Assembly: GCA_030653405.1 (NCBI GenBank)
Contig: JAURZO010000021.1
Coordinates: 1-34,028 of the forward strand
Source of the DNA: Zwartia sp.
Lineage (GTDB): Bacteria > Pseudomonadota > Gammaproteobacteria > Burkholderiales > Burkholderiaceae_B
DNA length: 34,028 nucleotides
Direction: 5' to 3'
Numbering within the stretch: the stretch's first letter is position 1; every line of letters begins with the position of its first letter. Under the pieces are notes generated by a model that searched no databases, was not told the origin of the DNA, and was given only the letters and a program-made list of their open reading frames with translations. Position numbers and translations under genes: made by a program. Below are positions 23,712-32,053 of this stretch, piece by piece.

Positions 23712-26353
23712 TCTCGCGTGCTCAGTGTGCCAGGTAGCGCAAGCAGCTGTTCTAATGGGATCGCCTCGGAAAACAAGAAACCTTGCGCAAGCTCACAGCC
23801 ATTTTTAATGAGTATGTCGCGCTGCGCTTCAGTTTCAACCCCTTCAGCAATAATTTCCATGCCCAGTGAACTGCCGAGCGCAATGATTGCTTTAACGATT
23901 TTCATGTTTGTCCCATCTTCGATGTTTGAGACAAAAGAGCGATCAATTTTAATTTTTTGAAAAGGTAGGGCTCCGAGTCGAGCAAGCGAAGAATAGCCCT
24001 TTCCGAAATCATCAATCGCGAGTGTGAGTCCCATTCCGATCAGTGTTTGTAGCTGAAACTGAATGGACTGTGTGTTGCGAGAGATTTCTGTCTCGGTGAG
24101 CTCAAGGACGATGCCCTCAATGCCGTCTTGATCTTGATCGATGTGTTTAGAGAAAAAACGTGTGGCTTGTCGTTTAGCAAAAAATTGTGGCGATACATTA
24201 ACGGAAATGCTGGCACCCGGGAAAGCGTTTCGGATCGCGGACCTGTCTTTGAGGACTCTTTCAAGGATGAGGGTAGTGAGTGGGCTGATGAGACTCGTTT
24301 GTTCAGCAATTCCGACAAACTCCTCGGCGGACATGATGCCCAGCTCAGGATCCGTCCATCTGGCCAGCGCCTCAAAACCAACAATACGTCCAGTCTTGAG
24401 CTCGACACAGGGTTGATAGTGCGGCACGATCAGACTGTGCTTGAGTGCGTGGGCGAGCTTTTCATGAATAACATTATGACGCTGTACACGAGCCTGAATC
24501 ACCTCGTTATACCAAACTAGCTGGGCACGTCCGCTTTCCTTTGCGATGCGCAACGCCATATCGGCTGCGACTAAAAAGCTATTGAGGTCGTGGGCGTCTT
24601 GCGGATACTTCGCGGCACCTGCGCTAAAGCTTGTTTGGATTAAACGAGATTGACTAATACCCATGTCTACCGAGAAGCGGTGAGACATCTTACGCAAGTC
24701 TCGGACCAGAAAAGGCAGATTTTGTGTGTCCTCAATCAGTGCGATAAACTCGTCGCCCGAACGACGGCAAATAAAACTCCCGGGGGGAAGATATTCGCGC
24801 AGATGCTTGCTCAGCTGGATGATCGCCAGATCGCCTTCCTCGTGTCCATACTGATCATTGATCATCTTGAGATTGTCAAGATCAATGAAAATCAACACAC
24901 AGGAAAAGTTCTCTTCAGGATTGGCGCAGAGCTCAGTGACATGCTCAACAAAGGAACGATAGTTGGGCAGCCCAGTGAGTTGATCGTTATAGCTGAGTTC
25001 TCGCAGACGACTTTCGGCTTGTTTGATTGGACTAATGTCAGAAAAAAGTGACACATAACCCAGATTTTCACCCGTCTCTGAGCGTAGTTTCGAGGCGGAA
25101 AGCATGACGGGAATAGGCTGTGAACGCGCATCAATAAAGTATGTCTCGCCGCGCCATTCACCGTGCTGTTCGATTGCGCGAACGATCTCCTCGCTGACAG
25201 CCTCGTTGGTTTGGTCGCGATACAGGAGTCCGGACTTCTTGCCCATCAGGTCTGCGTACTGATAACCAGTGAGCCTCAGCAATGCGGGGTTGACGTTAAT
25301 GATCCGACCTTGAATGTCTGTGACCATGATGGCTTCGGCAGCATTGTCAAAGATTCTAGAGAGGGTGAGCAGCCGCTGATTCAGCTCTTGTTGGGTACTT
25401 AAGATTTGTCGCAGAGACTGAAAAAGCGAGGAGATCTCGTCTTGATGCTGGTCTTGTTTCAGTGCAATATCCTTGCCACTAACGATGTCCCGTGCGCTTT
25501 CAAGCAGCGAACTCAGTCTCGAGGTGGTTGTCCGCGCGAAGCCGAGAGACCACGACTTGAGCTGACGCAGTAACCACCAGCCCATAGCCAAGGAAAAAAT
25601 AAAGCCTAACAATATCGTGGCGACAGCATAAAGTGCGGACTGTTGGATGATGAGATGCAGCGATAGCGGGTGGGTTGCGCTTGGCACCACAAAGTCAGTT
25701 TGCATGCGTTGTTGCCAGACGCGCGCCCGATCAAGCACCCGGGGCGCATGACTCCCACTCAAGTAGACTGAAACGTCTGGGGGGAGATTCACACTTGCAA
25801 CGAGGGCAGTGAGATCAACGCTCACAAGCAGAAATCCGAGTGGCGTATCGGCAATCGGTGCATTGACCACGACCGTGGCAAGCAAGGTGTCGTTGAACCC
25901 TTCTCGGTGATCGACCACATATTGTGGTTGGCCAGACTTCACCGTGTTGGTGATTAAGTCTTTGAGCGTTTGATTATTTAAATCAAAACCCGGTGTGCTG
26001 ATGACTGGACGGCCGCGATAATCCAGTAGCTCGATATTGTGATTTTCATTTTGATTGATTTTTGAAAAAAGCGGGTCAAGATAGACCTCTCGCCCACTCG
26101 AGTCGGTCAAGCCAGTCCAGAGCAATGATGAGCCTGCTAGCGAGTGGGCCTCTCTCATTGCTCCAGAAACCTCTGCGCTGATTTTTGTAGTGATGAGATC
26201 TTGAAAATATTCAATCTTATTGACGCGGTAAATATAGACACTCGCCACGGCGATCACCATCACAGTCGTCGCCATTAAAAATAATGACCAGCCCACAATA
26301 GTGATCAGTTTTTTTTCTATCTGGTACTGCAACGAGCCGATATTTGTGGCCAT
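23708..26353 (-). CDS. Membrane PAS-GGDEF-EAL protein, probable c-di-GMP phosphodiesterase
   Basis: The 881-residue protein has TM1 at about 17-45, a periplasmic sensor domain (46-240), TM2 at about 240-265, and a HAMP-like stretch. PAS follows (about 332-455; IFDNAAEAIMVTDIQGRIINVN), then GGDEF (from about 460) and EAL (about 625-870). The GGDEF site reads SGDEF near residue 531, so cyclase activity is doubtful and a regulatory GTP-binding role is possible. The EAL site keeps the EALAR motif (about 658-662), DDFGKGYSSL and EGVETEAQ, so phosphodiesterase activity is expected. The ATG at 26353 is preferred; it lies one base after the upstream binding-protein stop (TGA-A-ATG). It is opposed to the diguanylate cyclase at the shared CTAG. 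Confidence 0.9.
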   Translation of the reverse strand: MATNIGSLQYQIEKKLITIVGWSLFLMATTVMVIAVASVYIYRVNKIEYFQDLITTKISAEVSGAMREAHSLAGSSLLWTGLTDSSGREVYLDPLFSKINQNENHNIELLDYRGRPVISTPGFDLNNQTLKDLITNTVKSGQPQYVVDHREGFNDTLLATVVVNAPIADTPLGFLLVSVDLTALVASVNLPPDVSVYLSGSHAPRVLDRARVWQQRMQTDFVVPSATHPLSLHLIIQQSALYAVATILLGFIFSLAMGWWLLRQLKSWSLGFARTTTSRLSSLLESARDIVSGKDIALKQDQHQDEISSLFQSLRQILSTQQELNQRLLTLSRIFDNAAEAIMVTDIQGRIINVNPALLRLTGYQYADLMGKKSGLLYRDQTNEAVSEEIVRAIEQHGEWRGETYFIDARSQPIPVMLSASKLRSETGENLGYVSLFSDISPIKQAESRLRELSYNDQLTGLPNYRSFVEHVTELCANPEENFSCVLIFIDLDNLKMINDQYGHEEGDLAIIQLSKHLREYLPPGSFICRRSGDEFIALIEDTQNLPFLVRDLRKMSHRFSVDMGISQSRLIQTSFSAGAAKYPQDAHDLNSFLVAADMALRIAKESGRAQLVWYNEVIQARVQRHNVIHEKLAHALKHSLIVPHYQPCVELKTGRIVGFEALARWTDPELGIMSAEEFVGIAEQTSLISPLTTLILERVLKDRSAIRNAFPGASISVNVSPQFFAKRQATRFFSKHIDQDQDGIEGIVLELTETEISRNTQSIQFQLQTLIGMGLTLAIDDFGKGYSSLARLGALPFQKIKIDRSFVSNIEDGTNMKIVKAIIALGSSLGMEIIAEGVETEAQRDILIKNGCELAQGFLFSEAIPLEQLLALPGTLSTRD

Positions 26354-26354
26354 T

Positions 26355-27617
26355 TCAGTCCAAAGGGATGAGTGCGCCGTTGGGCTCAAGTTTGACGAAA
26401 ATGACAGACGAAGCATCTAGCGCATCGTGCTTTTTTGGAGTGAACGCCGGCGCATAGTTTTTAATGGCACCCTCAAATTCAGGGAGGTTTTCAAGTGCGG
26501 CACGCACGTCGCGTCCATTGCTGCTCTGTGCAAGATCAATCGCTCGCGCAACTAGTCTGGCCGCATCATAGGCCTGGGCAATTCCGACGGGGCTCGGGAT
26601 TTCGGAGGCGCTGGAGTAGGAGCCCGCTTGCATCGCTGCGTTGGCCAGCCTCATGGCAAGGGGACGTGTGTTATTCACAAAGGTAAAGGTCTGGATGATT
26701 TCGAGACGGACTGCGTTGAGATCATCGCCGACGAGCGTATGAAGTGTGCCGCCGACCGTGCCCCAATGGGCAATCACTGGCAAGCGCAGCTCAGGCGCGC
26801 GGGTGGCGACTTCTTTGATGAGGACTGCAGCCTCCATTTCATTACCAACAAACAGAATGGCTTGCGCACCCGCATCTAAGCACTGTGAGTAGAACTCTGA
26901 GAAACTCTTTTCACCCCAATTAAACCAGCGGGTCAAGGGAATGCTGAGGCCCAAGTCTCGGGATTGATTTTTGATCACAGCTTCGGAGGACCGACCCCAC
27001 GCTGTGTTCGGTAGGAGGGCGCAGGCTGTGGATGCACCTAATTTCGTCACAATCCGTTTAATGAGCGCCGGTACACCCCAACTGTCTTTTAGTGAGACTC
27101 TGAATGCATAAGACGGGTCGTAGCCGTTGTCTGTGATTTGATCGGCGGAACCCCAGACGCTGATGATGGGAATTTGAAGCCTTTGGGCTTCGGGCAGGGA
27201 TTCGACAGTAATAGGGCTGTATTTGCCGCCAAATATCGCCACCATGTCTTTTTGTTGAGCGAGGTCGAGAAAATTATCCTTGCCACGCGCGGTCAACCCC
27301 TTGTTGTCTGTTGTCATCAAGCGAAGTGGGCGACCACCCAGTACGCCACCTGAGGCATTGATATCTTCTATGGCTTGATTGAGACCAAATTCAATTGCGG
27401 TCGCCGCAGTATTGGTTTTTTGACCAAACGCACCATCGAAGCCGAGATAAACAGGGGGCAGAGCATTGGAGCTCGTGGCCGCGGCAGGGGAGGCTGAATG
27501 AACAATCCCTTGAAAAGAAAGGATCCCGAGCACGATTGCGAGAGCCAATGCGCGCGCGCGCGCAAGCAAGACTGCCGTCATCGTGTATTTGTCACAGGAT
27601 CGATTGTGGTTATGCAT
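26355..27617 (-). CDS. Leu/Ile/Val-type periplasmic solute-binding protein, no ABC partner
   Basis: Periplasmic binding protein (Peripla_BP_6 type), 420 residues. A basic/hydrophobic leader with a signal ending around residue 42 (IVHSA-S) is followed by PVYLGFDGAFGQ, INASGGVLGGRPLRLMTTDNKG and later GIAQAYDAARLVARAI, all typical of this group. It may bind branched-chain amino acids, amides or other small molecules; the ligand cannot be read. No ABC genes adjoin it. It runs into the GGDEF-EAL gene with a 1-bp gap, so it may be that protein's ligand sensor. Start 27617 or 27581 (MTAVLL) are both possible. A (GC)7 run lies in the signal-peptide codons. It is divergent from the malonyl-CoA decarboxylase gene. 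Confidence 0.87.
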   Translation of the reverse strand: MHNHNRSCDKYTMTAVLLARARALALAIVLGILSFQGIVHSASPAAATSSNALPPVYLGFDGAFGQKTNTAATAIEFGLNQAIEDINASGGVLGGRPLRLMTTDNKGLTARGKDNFLDLAQQKDMVAIFGGKYSPITVESLPEAQRLQIPIISVWGSADQITDNGYDPSYAFRVSLKDSWGVPALIKRIVTKLGASTACALLPNTAWGRSSEAVIKNQSRDLGLSIPLTRWFNWGEKSFSEFYSQCLDAGAQAILFVGNEMEAAVLIKEVATRAPELRLPVIAHWGTVGGTLHTLVGDDLNAVRLEIIQTFTFVNNTRPLAMRLANAAMQAGSYSSASEIPSPVGIAQAYDAARLVARAIDLAQSSNGRDVRAALENLPEFEGAIKNYAPAFTPKKHDALDASSVIFVKLEPNGALIPLD

Positions 27618-27635
27618 ACTAGCCAGAGACCTATT

Positions 27636-27654
27636 TGTATGCGGAGCGCATACA
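27636..27654. promoter_or_regulatory. Perfect palindrome between SBP and malonyl-CoA decarboxylase genes
   Basis: TGTATGCG-GAG-CGCATACA has 8-bp perfect arms around a 3-base centre, in the short divergent region. The TGTAT...ATACA ends recall GntR-family sites, including those of malonate regulators. No regulator gene adjoins it. Confidence 0.5.
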
Positions 27655-27671
27655 TAAAAACGACGATTTTC

Positions 27672-28997
27672 ATGTTAACTTGGTTTTCAAGCCAAGAATT
27701 GGAGATTTCCTTGATATTTGAACGGTTTATCAAAGGCAGGTCGCTCGAAATCGCCAAAAAAACAGCCTTGAGTCTGCTCTCTGAGAAAGGCGAAGCGAAC
27801 GCGCGTAACATTGCCGCCAAATTGCTAGAAACCTTCCATTCCCTGGATCGCGCGGAGCAGCTGAGCTTTTTTGAGTTTATCGACAGTCGGTTCAGCCCAG
27901 ACCCTGTCGCGGTGTTAGCCGCCGCACAACGCTACGCCGACAAGCCTGACCACGCCAGCTTGAGCAACTTGTTCCAGACGGTTGAGCCTGCGCGCCAAGA
28001 GCTCCTGAGGCGCTTGAATCGTGCACCTGGCGGGACACATTCGATCGTGCAAATGCGCGAGCGTTTGCTTGGACATCTGAAAGCCCACCCTGGCTTAAAG
28101 TCCGTGGATTCTGATATCCAGCATGTATTCAGCTCTTGGTTTAATCCAGGTTTTCTTGAGCTGCATGAGATTACCTGGTCTTCTCCGGCAATCTTGCTTG
28201 AAAAAATCATCAAGCACGAGTCTGTGCATGCGATCGATGGATGGGATGATTTACGCAGACGTCTGCAGCCTGACCGCCGCTGTTTTGCCTTTTTTCATCC
28301 TCAACTTCCCGGTGAACCGTTGATCTTCGTTGAGGTCGCGTTGGTGCCCACGATCGCGCGCGAAATAGGGCCGCTGCTTGATAAGAAAGCACTGCCGCTT
28401 GAGGAAAAGAAGTTTAAGACGGCTATTTTTTATTCAATCAGTAATTGTCAGCCTGGCTTGAAGGGTGTTTCTTTAGGCAATTTTCTGATCAAGCGCGTTG
28501 CTGAAAAAATTCAGCATGAAATCCCCTCCGTTAAAACTTTTTGCACCCTGTCGCCTATTCCCGGCTTTACAAAATGGCTTGACTCTACGGTGAATATCGA
28601 TGAGTTTGATTTGACGCCAGCCAAACGATTAAAAGTGGAAGAGTCTTTCAAGCTGCTGCGTGCAAAGGGACAGCCTTGGACAAAAACGCTCGCTGGGGGT
28701 TGGTCGAGCCAGACCGTGAACGACGAGGAAAAAGCGGCGCTATTGAGACTTTGCTTTATTTATTTGTCTCAGGTCACCTGCAAGAGGGAGGGGGATGCGG
28801 TTGCTAAGTTTCACTTGTCAAACGGGGCCCAGCTCTACAACATTAATTGGGCCGCTGACCTGTCAAAGAAAGGGGTCGCGCAATCCAGCAGTCTGATGGT
28901 GAACTATCTCTATGAGCTTGAAGCCGTGGAGGACAATCACGAAGCCTTCATCAATAAAAAAGTGGTGTATGCCAAGAGCCTGGAAAAACTAGTCTGA
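27672..28997 (+). CDS. Malonyl-CoA decarboxylase
   Basis: Converts malonyl-CoA to acetyl-CoA and CO2, in malonate use or fatty-acid control; cytosolic. The 441-residue protein has an N-terminal helical domain (about 20-140) and the GNAT-like catalytic domain after it. Diagnostic stretches are IKHESVHAIDGWDDLRRRL, FFHPQLPGEPLIFVEVAL, SISNCQPGLKGVSLGNFLIKRV and TLSPIPGFTKWL. The start is uncertain: ATG 27672 fits, but TTG 27711 has GGAG six bases upstream and may be the real start (428 residues). Open frame upstream to 27498 overlaps the SBP gene and is unlikely to be used. No malonate transporter or CoA ligase adjoins. It ends 16 bp from the convergent patatin gene. Confidence 0.9.
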   Translation: MLTWFSSQELEISLIFERFIKGRSLEIAKKTALSLLSEKGEANARNIAAKLLETFHSLDRAEQLSFFEFIDSRFSPDPVAVLAAAQRYADKPDHASLSNLFQTVEPARQELLRRLNRAPGGTHSIVQMRERLLGHLKAHPGLKSVDSDIQHVFSSWFNPGFLELHEITWSSPAILLEKIIKHESVHAIDGWDDLRRRLQPDRRCFAFFHPQLPGEPLIFVEVALVPTIAREIGPLLDKKALPLEEKKFKTAIFYSISNCQPGLKGVSLGNFLIKRVAEKIQHEIPSVKTFCTLSPIPGFTKWLDSTVNIDEFDLTPAKRLKVEESFKLLRAKGQPWTKTLAGGWSSQTVNDEEKAALLRLCFIYLSQVTCKREGDAVAKFHLSNGAQLYNINWAADLSKKGVAQSSSLMVNYLYELEAVEDNHEAFINKKVVYAKSLEKLV

Positions 28998-29013
28998 GTA
29001 GGTTCAGTCTCGA

Positions 29014-29940
29014 TTAAAGAAGTTTTCTGATCGCCGGTAGCATATCGCTGGCGGCGCGTTCACCGGCCGCGATGGCCTGAGCGCCGTGATGAAAATCCAT
29101 GGCCGCAATATCAGCGAGGTCAGGACGAATCATGACATCGGCGGGTTCGTTGATCAAGCGACCCTCGGAAATCTGTAGCTGCATAATATTGAGGCTCGTT
29201 GTCAGCACATCGAGCATCGAGGGCATATCGGAGCCGTTGCCTGCTGAAGCGGCATTCCATGCGGTAGGTCGAAACTTAGCCAAAATCGCATCAACGATAT
29301 TGGCGGTCAAGGTATTTGGTGCGCTGCGTGTCAAGGTGGTTGTGGGTGTCGAGTCATCGCCCGAAATACGACTGCGGCGCCCCACGAGATTCCAGTTTAG
29401 ATCGACTGCGATCACGACTTTTGCCCCCATGGCTCGACACAAAGAAACCGGTACCGGATTGACAAGCCCACCGTCGACGAGTAATCGGCCATCTTTGATA
29501 AAAGGCGTGAATAAGCCTGGTAAGGCAATCGATGCACGCACAGCGTCAATCACTTTTCCCTCTTGAATCCAGACCTCATTACCATTACTTAGATCAGTGG
29601 CGACGCAGCCAAATTTTTTGCGAAGATGCTCAATGCCCCGATCACTAAATTGTTTACTAAAAAAATCGACTAATTTACTGCCTTCTATCAGTCCGCCACC
29701 CATTTTCAGATCGATCAGACTGATGACGGCTTGCCAGTCCAGGGTGTTGACCCATTGATGCAGTCGTTCCAAGTCTTCGGCTGCGTAGGCTGCACCCACC
29801 AGCGCACCGATGGAGGTGCCGCAGACTATTTGTGTCGGGATGCTTTCCCGCTCGAGCACGCGCAACACGCCAATATGTGCCCAGCCTCTGGCCGCGCCGC
29901 TACCTAGAGCCACTCCTACTAAGGGGGTCGATGCTGTCAA
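29014..29940 (-). CDS. Patatin-like phospholipase, RssA-type
   Basis: Predicted serine esterase/lipase of 308 residues with a Ser-Asp dyad. The oxyanion loop is LGSGAARGWAHIGVL (12-26), the nucleophile S43 lies in GTSIG, and D156 in VDGGLVNPVP. This is the layout of RssA and other bacterial patatin proteins. No signal peptide is seen, so it is likely cytosolic or membrane-associated. A Thr/Ser-rich linker at about 190-205 precedes a C-terminal helical part. The start is TTG at 29940, since no ATG fits the conserved N-terminus; GAG lies about ten bases upstream. Natural lipid substrate unknown. Confidence 0.88.
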   Translation of the reverse strand: MTASTPLVGVALGSGAARGWAHIGVLRVLERESIPTQIVCGTSIGALVGAAYAAEDLERLHQWVNTLDWQAVISLIDLKMGGGLIEGSKLVDFFSKQFSDRGIEHLRKKFGCVATDLSNGNEVWIQEGKVIDAVRASIALPGLFTPFIKDGRLLVDGGLVNPVPVSLCRAMGAKVVIAVDLNWNLVGRRSRISGDDSTPTTTLTRSAPNTLTANIVDAILAKFRPTAWNAASAGNGSDMPSMLDVLTTSLNIMQLQISEGRLINEPADVMIRPDLADIAAMDFHHGAQAIAAGERAASDMLPAIRKLL

Positions 29941-30035
29941 AATCTTATTCTCATTGGGATTAGTGGGTGCATCCCGCCATCATAAAGCGAAGAGATCGTT
30001 AATATTTTCGTGATGGCCTTGCGATAGATCTCCCT

Positions 30036-30052
30036 ATAAACCTAGGGTTTAT
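30036..30052. promoter_or_regulatory. Inverted repeat upstream of the Bug receptor gene
   Basis: ATAAACC-TAG-GGTTTAT is a perfect inverted repeat with 7-bp arms and a 3-base centre, about 115 bp upstream of the receptor start. It has no T-run and is best read as a candidate operator. Confidence 0.4.
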
Positions 30053-30105
30053 GAGGTGGGCTAGATTGGCGTATCGTTATAAACTAATCAATCAAAAAAG
30101 CTCAT

Positions 30106-30137
30106 AGTGCTTTCCAATGGTGCTATTAATTAGCACT
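30106..30137. promoter_or_regulatory. Half-site cluster just before the Bug receptor gene
   Basis: AGTGCT (30106-30111), GGTGCT (30119-30124) and the inverted AGCACT (30132-30137) lie within 32 bp; the last two form the inverted repeat GTGCTA-TTAAT-TAGCAC. This is 30-60 bp before the ATG, where a regulator could block transcription. Confidence 0.35.
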
Positions 30138-30168
30138 TTAAATAAAACCGAGTAAGGAGTAAGAGAAT

Positions 30169-31149
30169 ATGGTGACCAAACTCATTCGCAACGTTGGACT
30201 TGCGCTAGGCGTGATGGCTGTCGTGGCCCCGTCGATCGCGACTGCCCAACAATGGCCGACCAAGCCAGTAACATTCGTCTCTCCCTTTCCTCCCGGTGGT
30301 TCTGTTGATCCTCTGGCGCGGTTGTTTGCCGCAAAGCTGACGGACGCATTAGGTCAGCAATTCATCGTTGAGAACCGTACGGGTGCCTCGGGCTCGATCG
30401 GAACAGGTTATGTTGCCAAGGCTCCCGCCGATGGCTACACCTTCGTGTTTGTGTTTGATACACACGCGACCAATCCCTATCTGTTGCCCAAGATGACCTT
30501 TGACACCGTCAAGGATCTGACGCCTGTGATGCTGGTGGGGACTGCCCCAATGGCTTTTGCCACCGCACCTTCCAAGCCTTACAAAAATTTTGCTGATTAC
30601 ATCAAAGCTGCTAAAGCCAAACCCGATACCCTGAGCTATGGTTCAGTTGGAAGCGGCAGCTTGGGCCATCTGACGATGACACTGCTTGAGAAGTCGGGTG
30701 GTTTCAAAGTGGTTCACGTACCCTATAAGGGCGGTGGACCGATGTCCATTGACATTATGGGTGGGCAGATCGACGGTGGTATCGGTTCAGTCGCGGTGTT
30801 GGGTAATCACATCCGCAACGGCAAGATGCGCGCCTTGGCTGTCACCGGCGACACACGTTCCCCTTCGCTGCCTGATGTTCCAACGATGGCTGAGCAGGGA
30901 TTCCCCGGCTTTTCAGCCGAAGCTTGGTGGGCGATTTTCGCTCCAGCCGGTACACCTAAGGCCATTATCGACAAGCTCAATGCTGAAATCGTCAAGATCA
31001 CCAAGGAGCCTGCTGTCAATAAACAGTTGACAGAGACCATGGGCATGAACGTGAAAGCTAGCAGCCCCGAGGCGCTCGGTAAATTCAATGCCGACGAAAT
31101 GGCACGCTGGTCGAAGGTGATCAAGGAAAACAATATTAAGCCTGATTAA
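30169..31149 (+). CDS. Bug-family tripartite tricarboxylate transporter receptor protein
   Basis: Periplasmic binding protein of 326 residues. The signal peptide ends around residue 26 (SIATA-Q), and the first mature strand FVSPFPPGGSVDPLARLFA is the family hallmark. Other Bug features are RTGASGSIGTGYVAKAPADGY, and VPYKGGGPMSIDIMGGQIDGG. Members bind carboxylates or other small polar compounds. No TctA/TctB genes adjoin, as is common for Bug genes in Alcaligenaceae, which carry many orphans. AAGGAG lies nine bases before the ATG. A strong terminator follows. It is convergent with the phosphonate operon; a link to phosphonate is conceivable but not shown. Confidence 0.93.
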   Translation: MVTKLIRNVGLALGVMAVVAPSIATAQQWPTKPVTFVSPFPPGGSVDPLARLFAAKLTDALGQQFIVENRTGASGSIGTGYVAKAPADGYTFVFVFDTHATNPYLLPKMTFDTVKDLTPVMLVGTAPMAFATAPSKPYKNFADYIKAAKAKPDTLSYGSVGSGSLGHLTMTLLEKSGGFKVVHVPYKGGGPMSIDIMGGQIDGGIGSVAVLGNHIRNGKMRALAVTGDTRSPSLPDVPTMAEQGFPGFSAEAWWAIFAPAGTPKAIIDKLNAEIVKITKEPAVNKQLTETMGMNVKASSPEALGKFNADEMARWSKVIKENNIKPD

Positions 31150-31169
31150 GTACACGAGCTTGTCCAGTC

Positions 31170-31209
31170 AACAAACGCCCCTTCTGTATTGCAGGGGCGT
31201 TTGTTTTTT
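31170..31209 (+). terminator. Rho-independent terminator after the Bug receptor gene
   Basis: A perfect 12-bp stem, AACAAACGCCCC paired with GGGGCGTTTGTT, has a 12-base loop and is followed by a run of six T on the plus strand (31204-31209). The minus strand has no T-run beyond the stem, so it acts mainly for the receptor gene. Confidence 0.9.
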
Positions 31210-31224
31210 AATGTGTGAACATTC

Positions 31225-32052
31225 TCAAGCTGCGTAGTGAGACTTCAAGCGCAATTCATCTATTTTCTTCAAAATCAGAGGTAAGTCTGCGACAGTATCG
31301 ATTAGAAAACTGGGCTTTCCCGCTGCCAGTTTTTCCGAAACCTGAGTGCGAACTATTTCTTTGTCTGTATCGGTCAGGCTCATCCATTCGGCGTGAGTCA
31401 AGCCCGCCTCATTACCGCTCGCGATGACGCCGACCGTCCAGCATCCACTGTGATAGCCCTCAAGTAGACCAGGTACCGTGTCGTCAACTTTGATCACTGA
31501 GGTTGCGGGCCATACATTTAAATCTAAAAAACATTTGTACATGCCAAGTGGGCTTGGACGCGACTCGAGAAGATCATCCGCACACACGATATTGTCAGGT
31601 GTAAAACCCTGTTGTTTGGCAAGAGGCAAAACAACATTCATGATTGCACGGTTATAGCCGGTCGTGGTCCCGACCTTGATTCCTTGTTCGCGAAGCATGG
31701 AGAGCGTCGGTAAAAAGCCAGGAATGAGTTCTGAATGGTCTGCGACAGCTGTCGCATTCATTGGCGTAAAAATGGCATAGAGTTCATCCGTGTCGCGATC
31801 GCTAAAGCGACGGCCAAATTTTTGTTCCCATTGGCGGTTAATGTGTGGGAGCTTGCCTAGTGTATTGATGTGTTTCCACTTTGGCAGACCCATGGGACCC
31901 CGCGCATCCTCAATACTGAGCCCGATGCCATATTGGGCAAAGAGCCGAACAAAGGCCTGCATCGGCGCATGGCTGCCAAAATCTACAATCGTTCCGGCCC
32001 AGTCAAACACCACTGCGCGAATACTAAACTGCTGATAGATATGATTACTCAT
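31225..32052 (-). CDS. phnX: Phosphonoacetaldehyde hydrolase PhnX
   Basis: HAD-superfamily enzyme that cleaves the C-P bond of phosphonoacetaldehyde to acetaldehyde and phosphate, the last step in 2-aminoethylphosphonate breakdown. The 275-residue protein shows the nucleophile D17 in VFDWAGTIVDFGS and the Schiff-base lysine K58 in MGLPKWKHI. The HAD motif TTTGY and the acidic KVDDTVPG follow. The ATG at 32052 is preferred, one base after the FAD oxidoreductase stop, with GGGGA eight bases upstream; an in-frame start at 32088 would overlap that gene. It is the last gene of the phosphonate operon in view. Confidence 0.95.
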   Translation of the reverse strand: MSNHIYQQFSIRAVVFDWAGTIVDFGSHAPMQAFVRLFAQYGIGLSIEDARGPMGLPKWKHINTLGKLPHINRQWEQKFGRRFSDRDTDELYAIFTPMNATAVADHSELIPGFLPTLSMLREQGIKVGTTTGYNRAIMNVVLPLAKQQGFTPDNIVCADDLLESRPSPLGMYKCFLDLNVWPATSVIKVDDTVPGLLEGYHSGCWTVGVIASGNEAGLTHAEWMSLTDTDKEIVRTQVSEKLAAGKPSFLIDTVADLPLILKKIDELRLKSHYAA

Positions 32053-32053
32053 T

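Noticed and set aside
27498..27671. N-terminal extension of the malonyl-CoA decarboxylase upstream of 27672
   Set aside because: The extra residues do not resemble the family, and the frame would overlap the divergent binding-protein gene and its palindrome.
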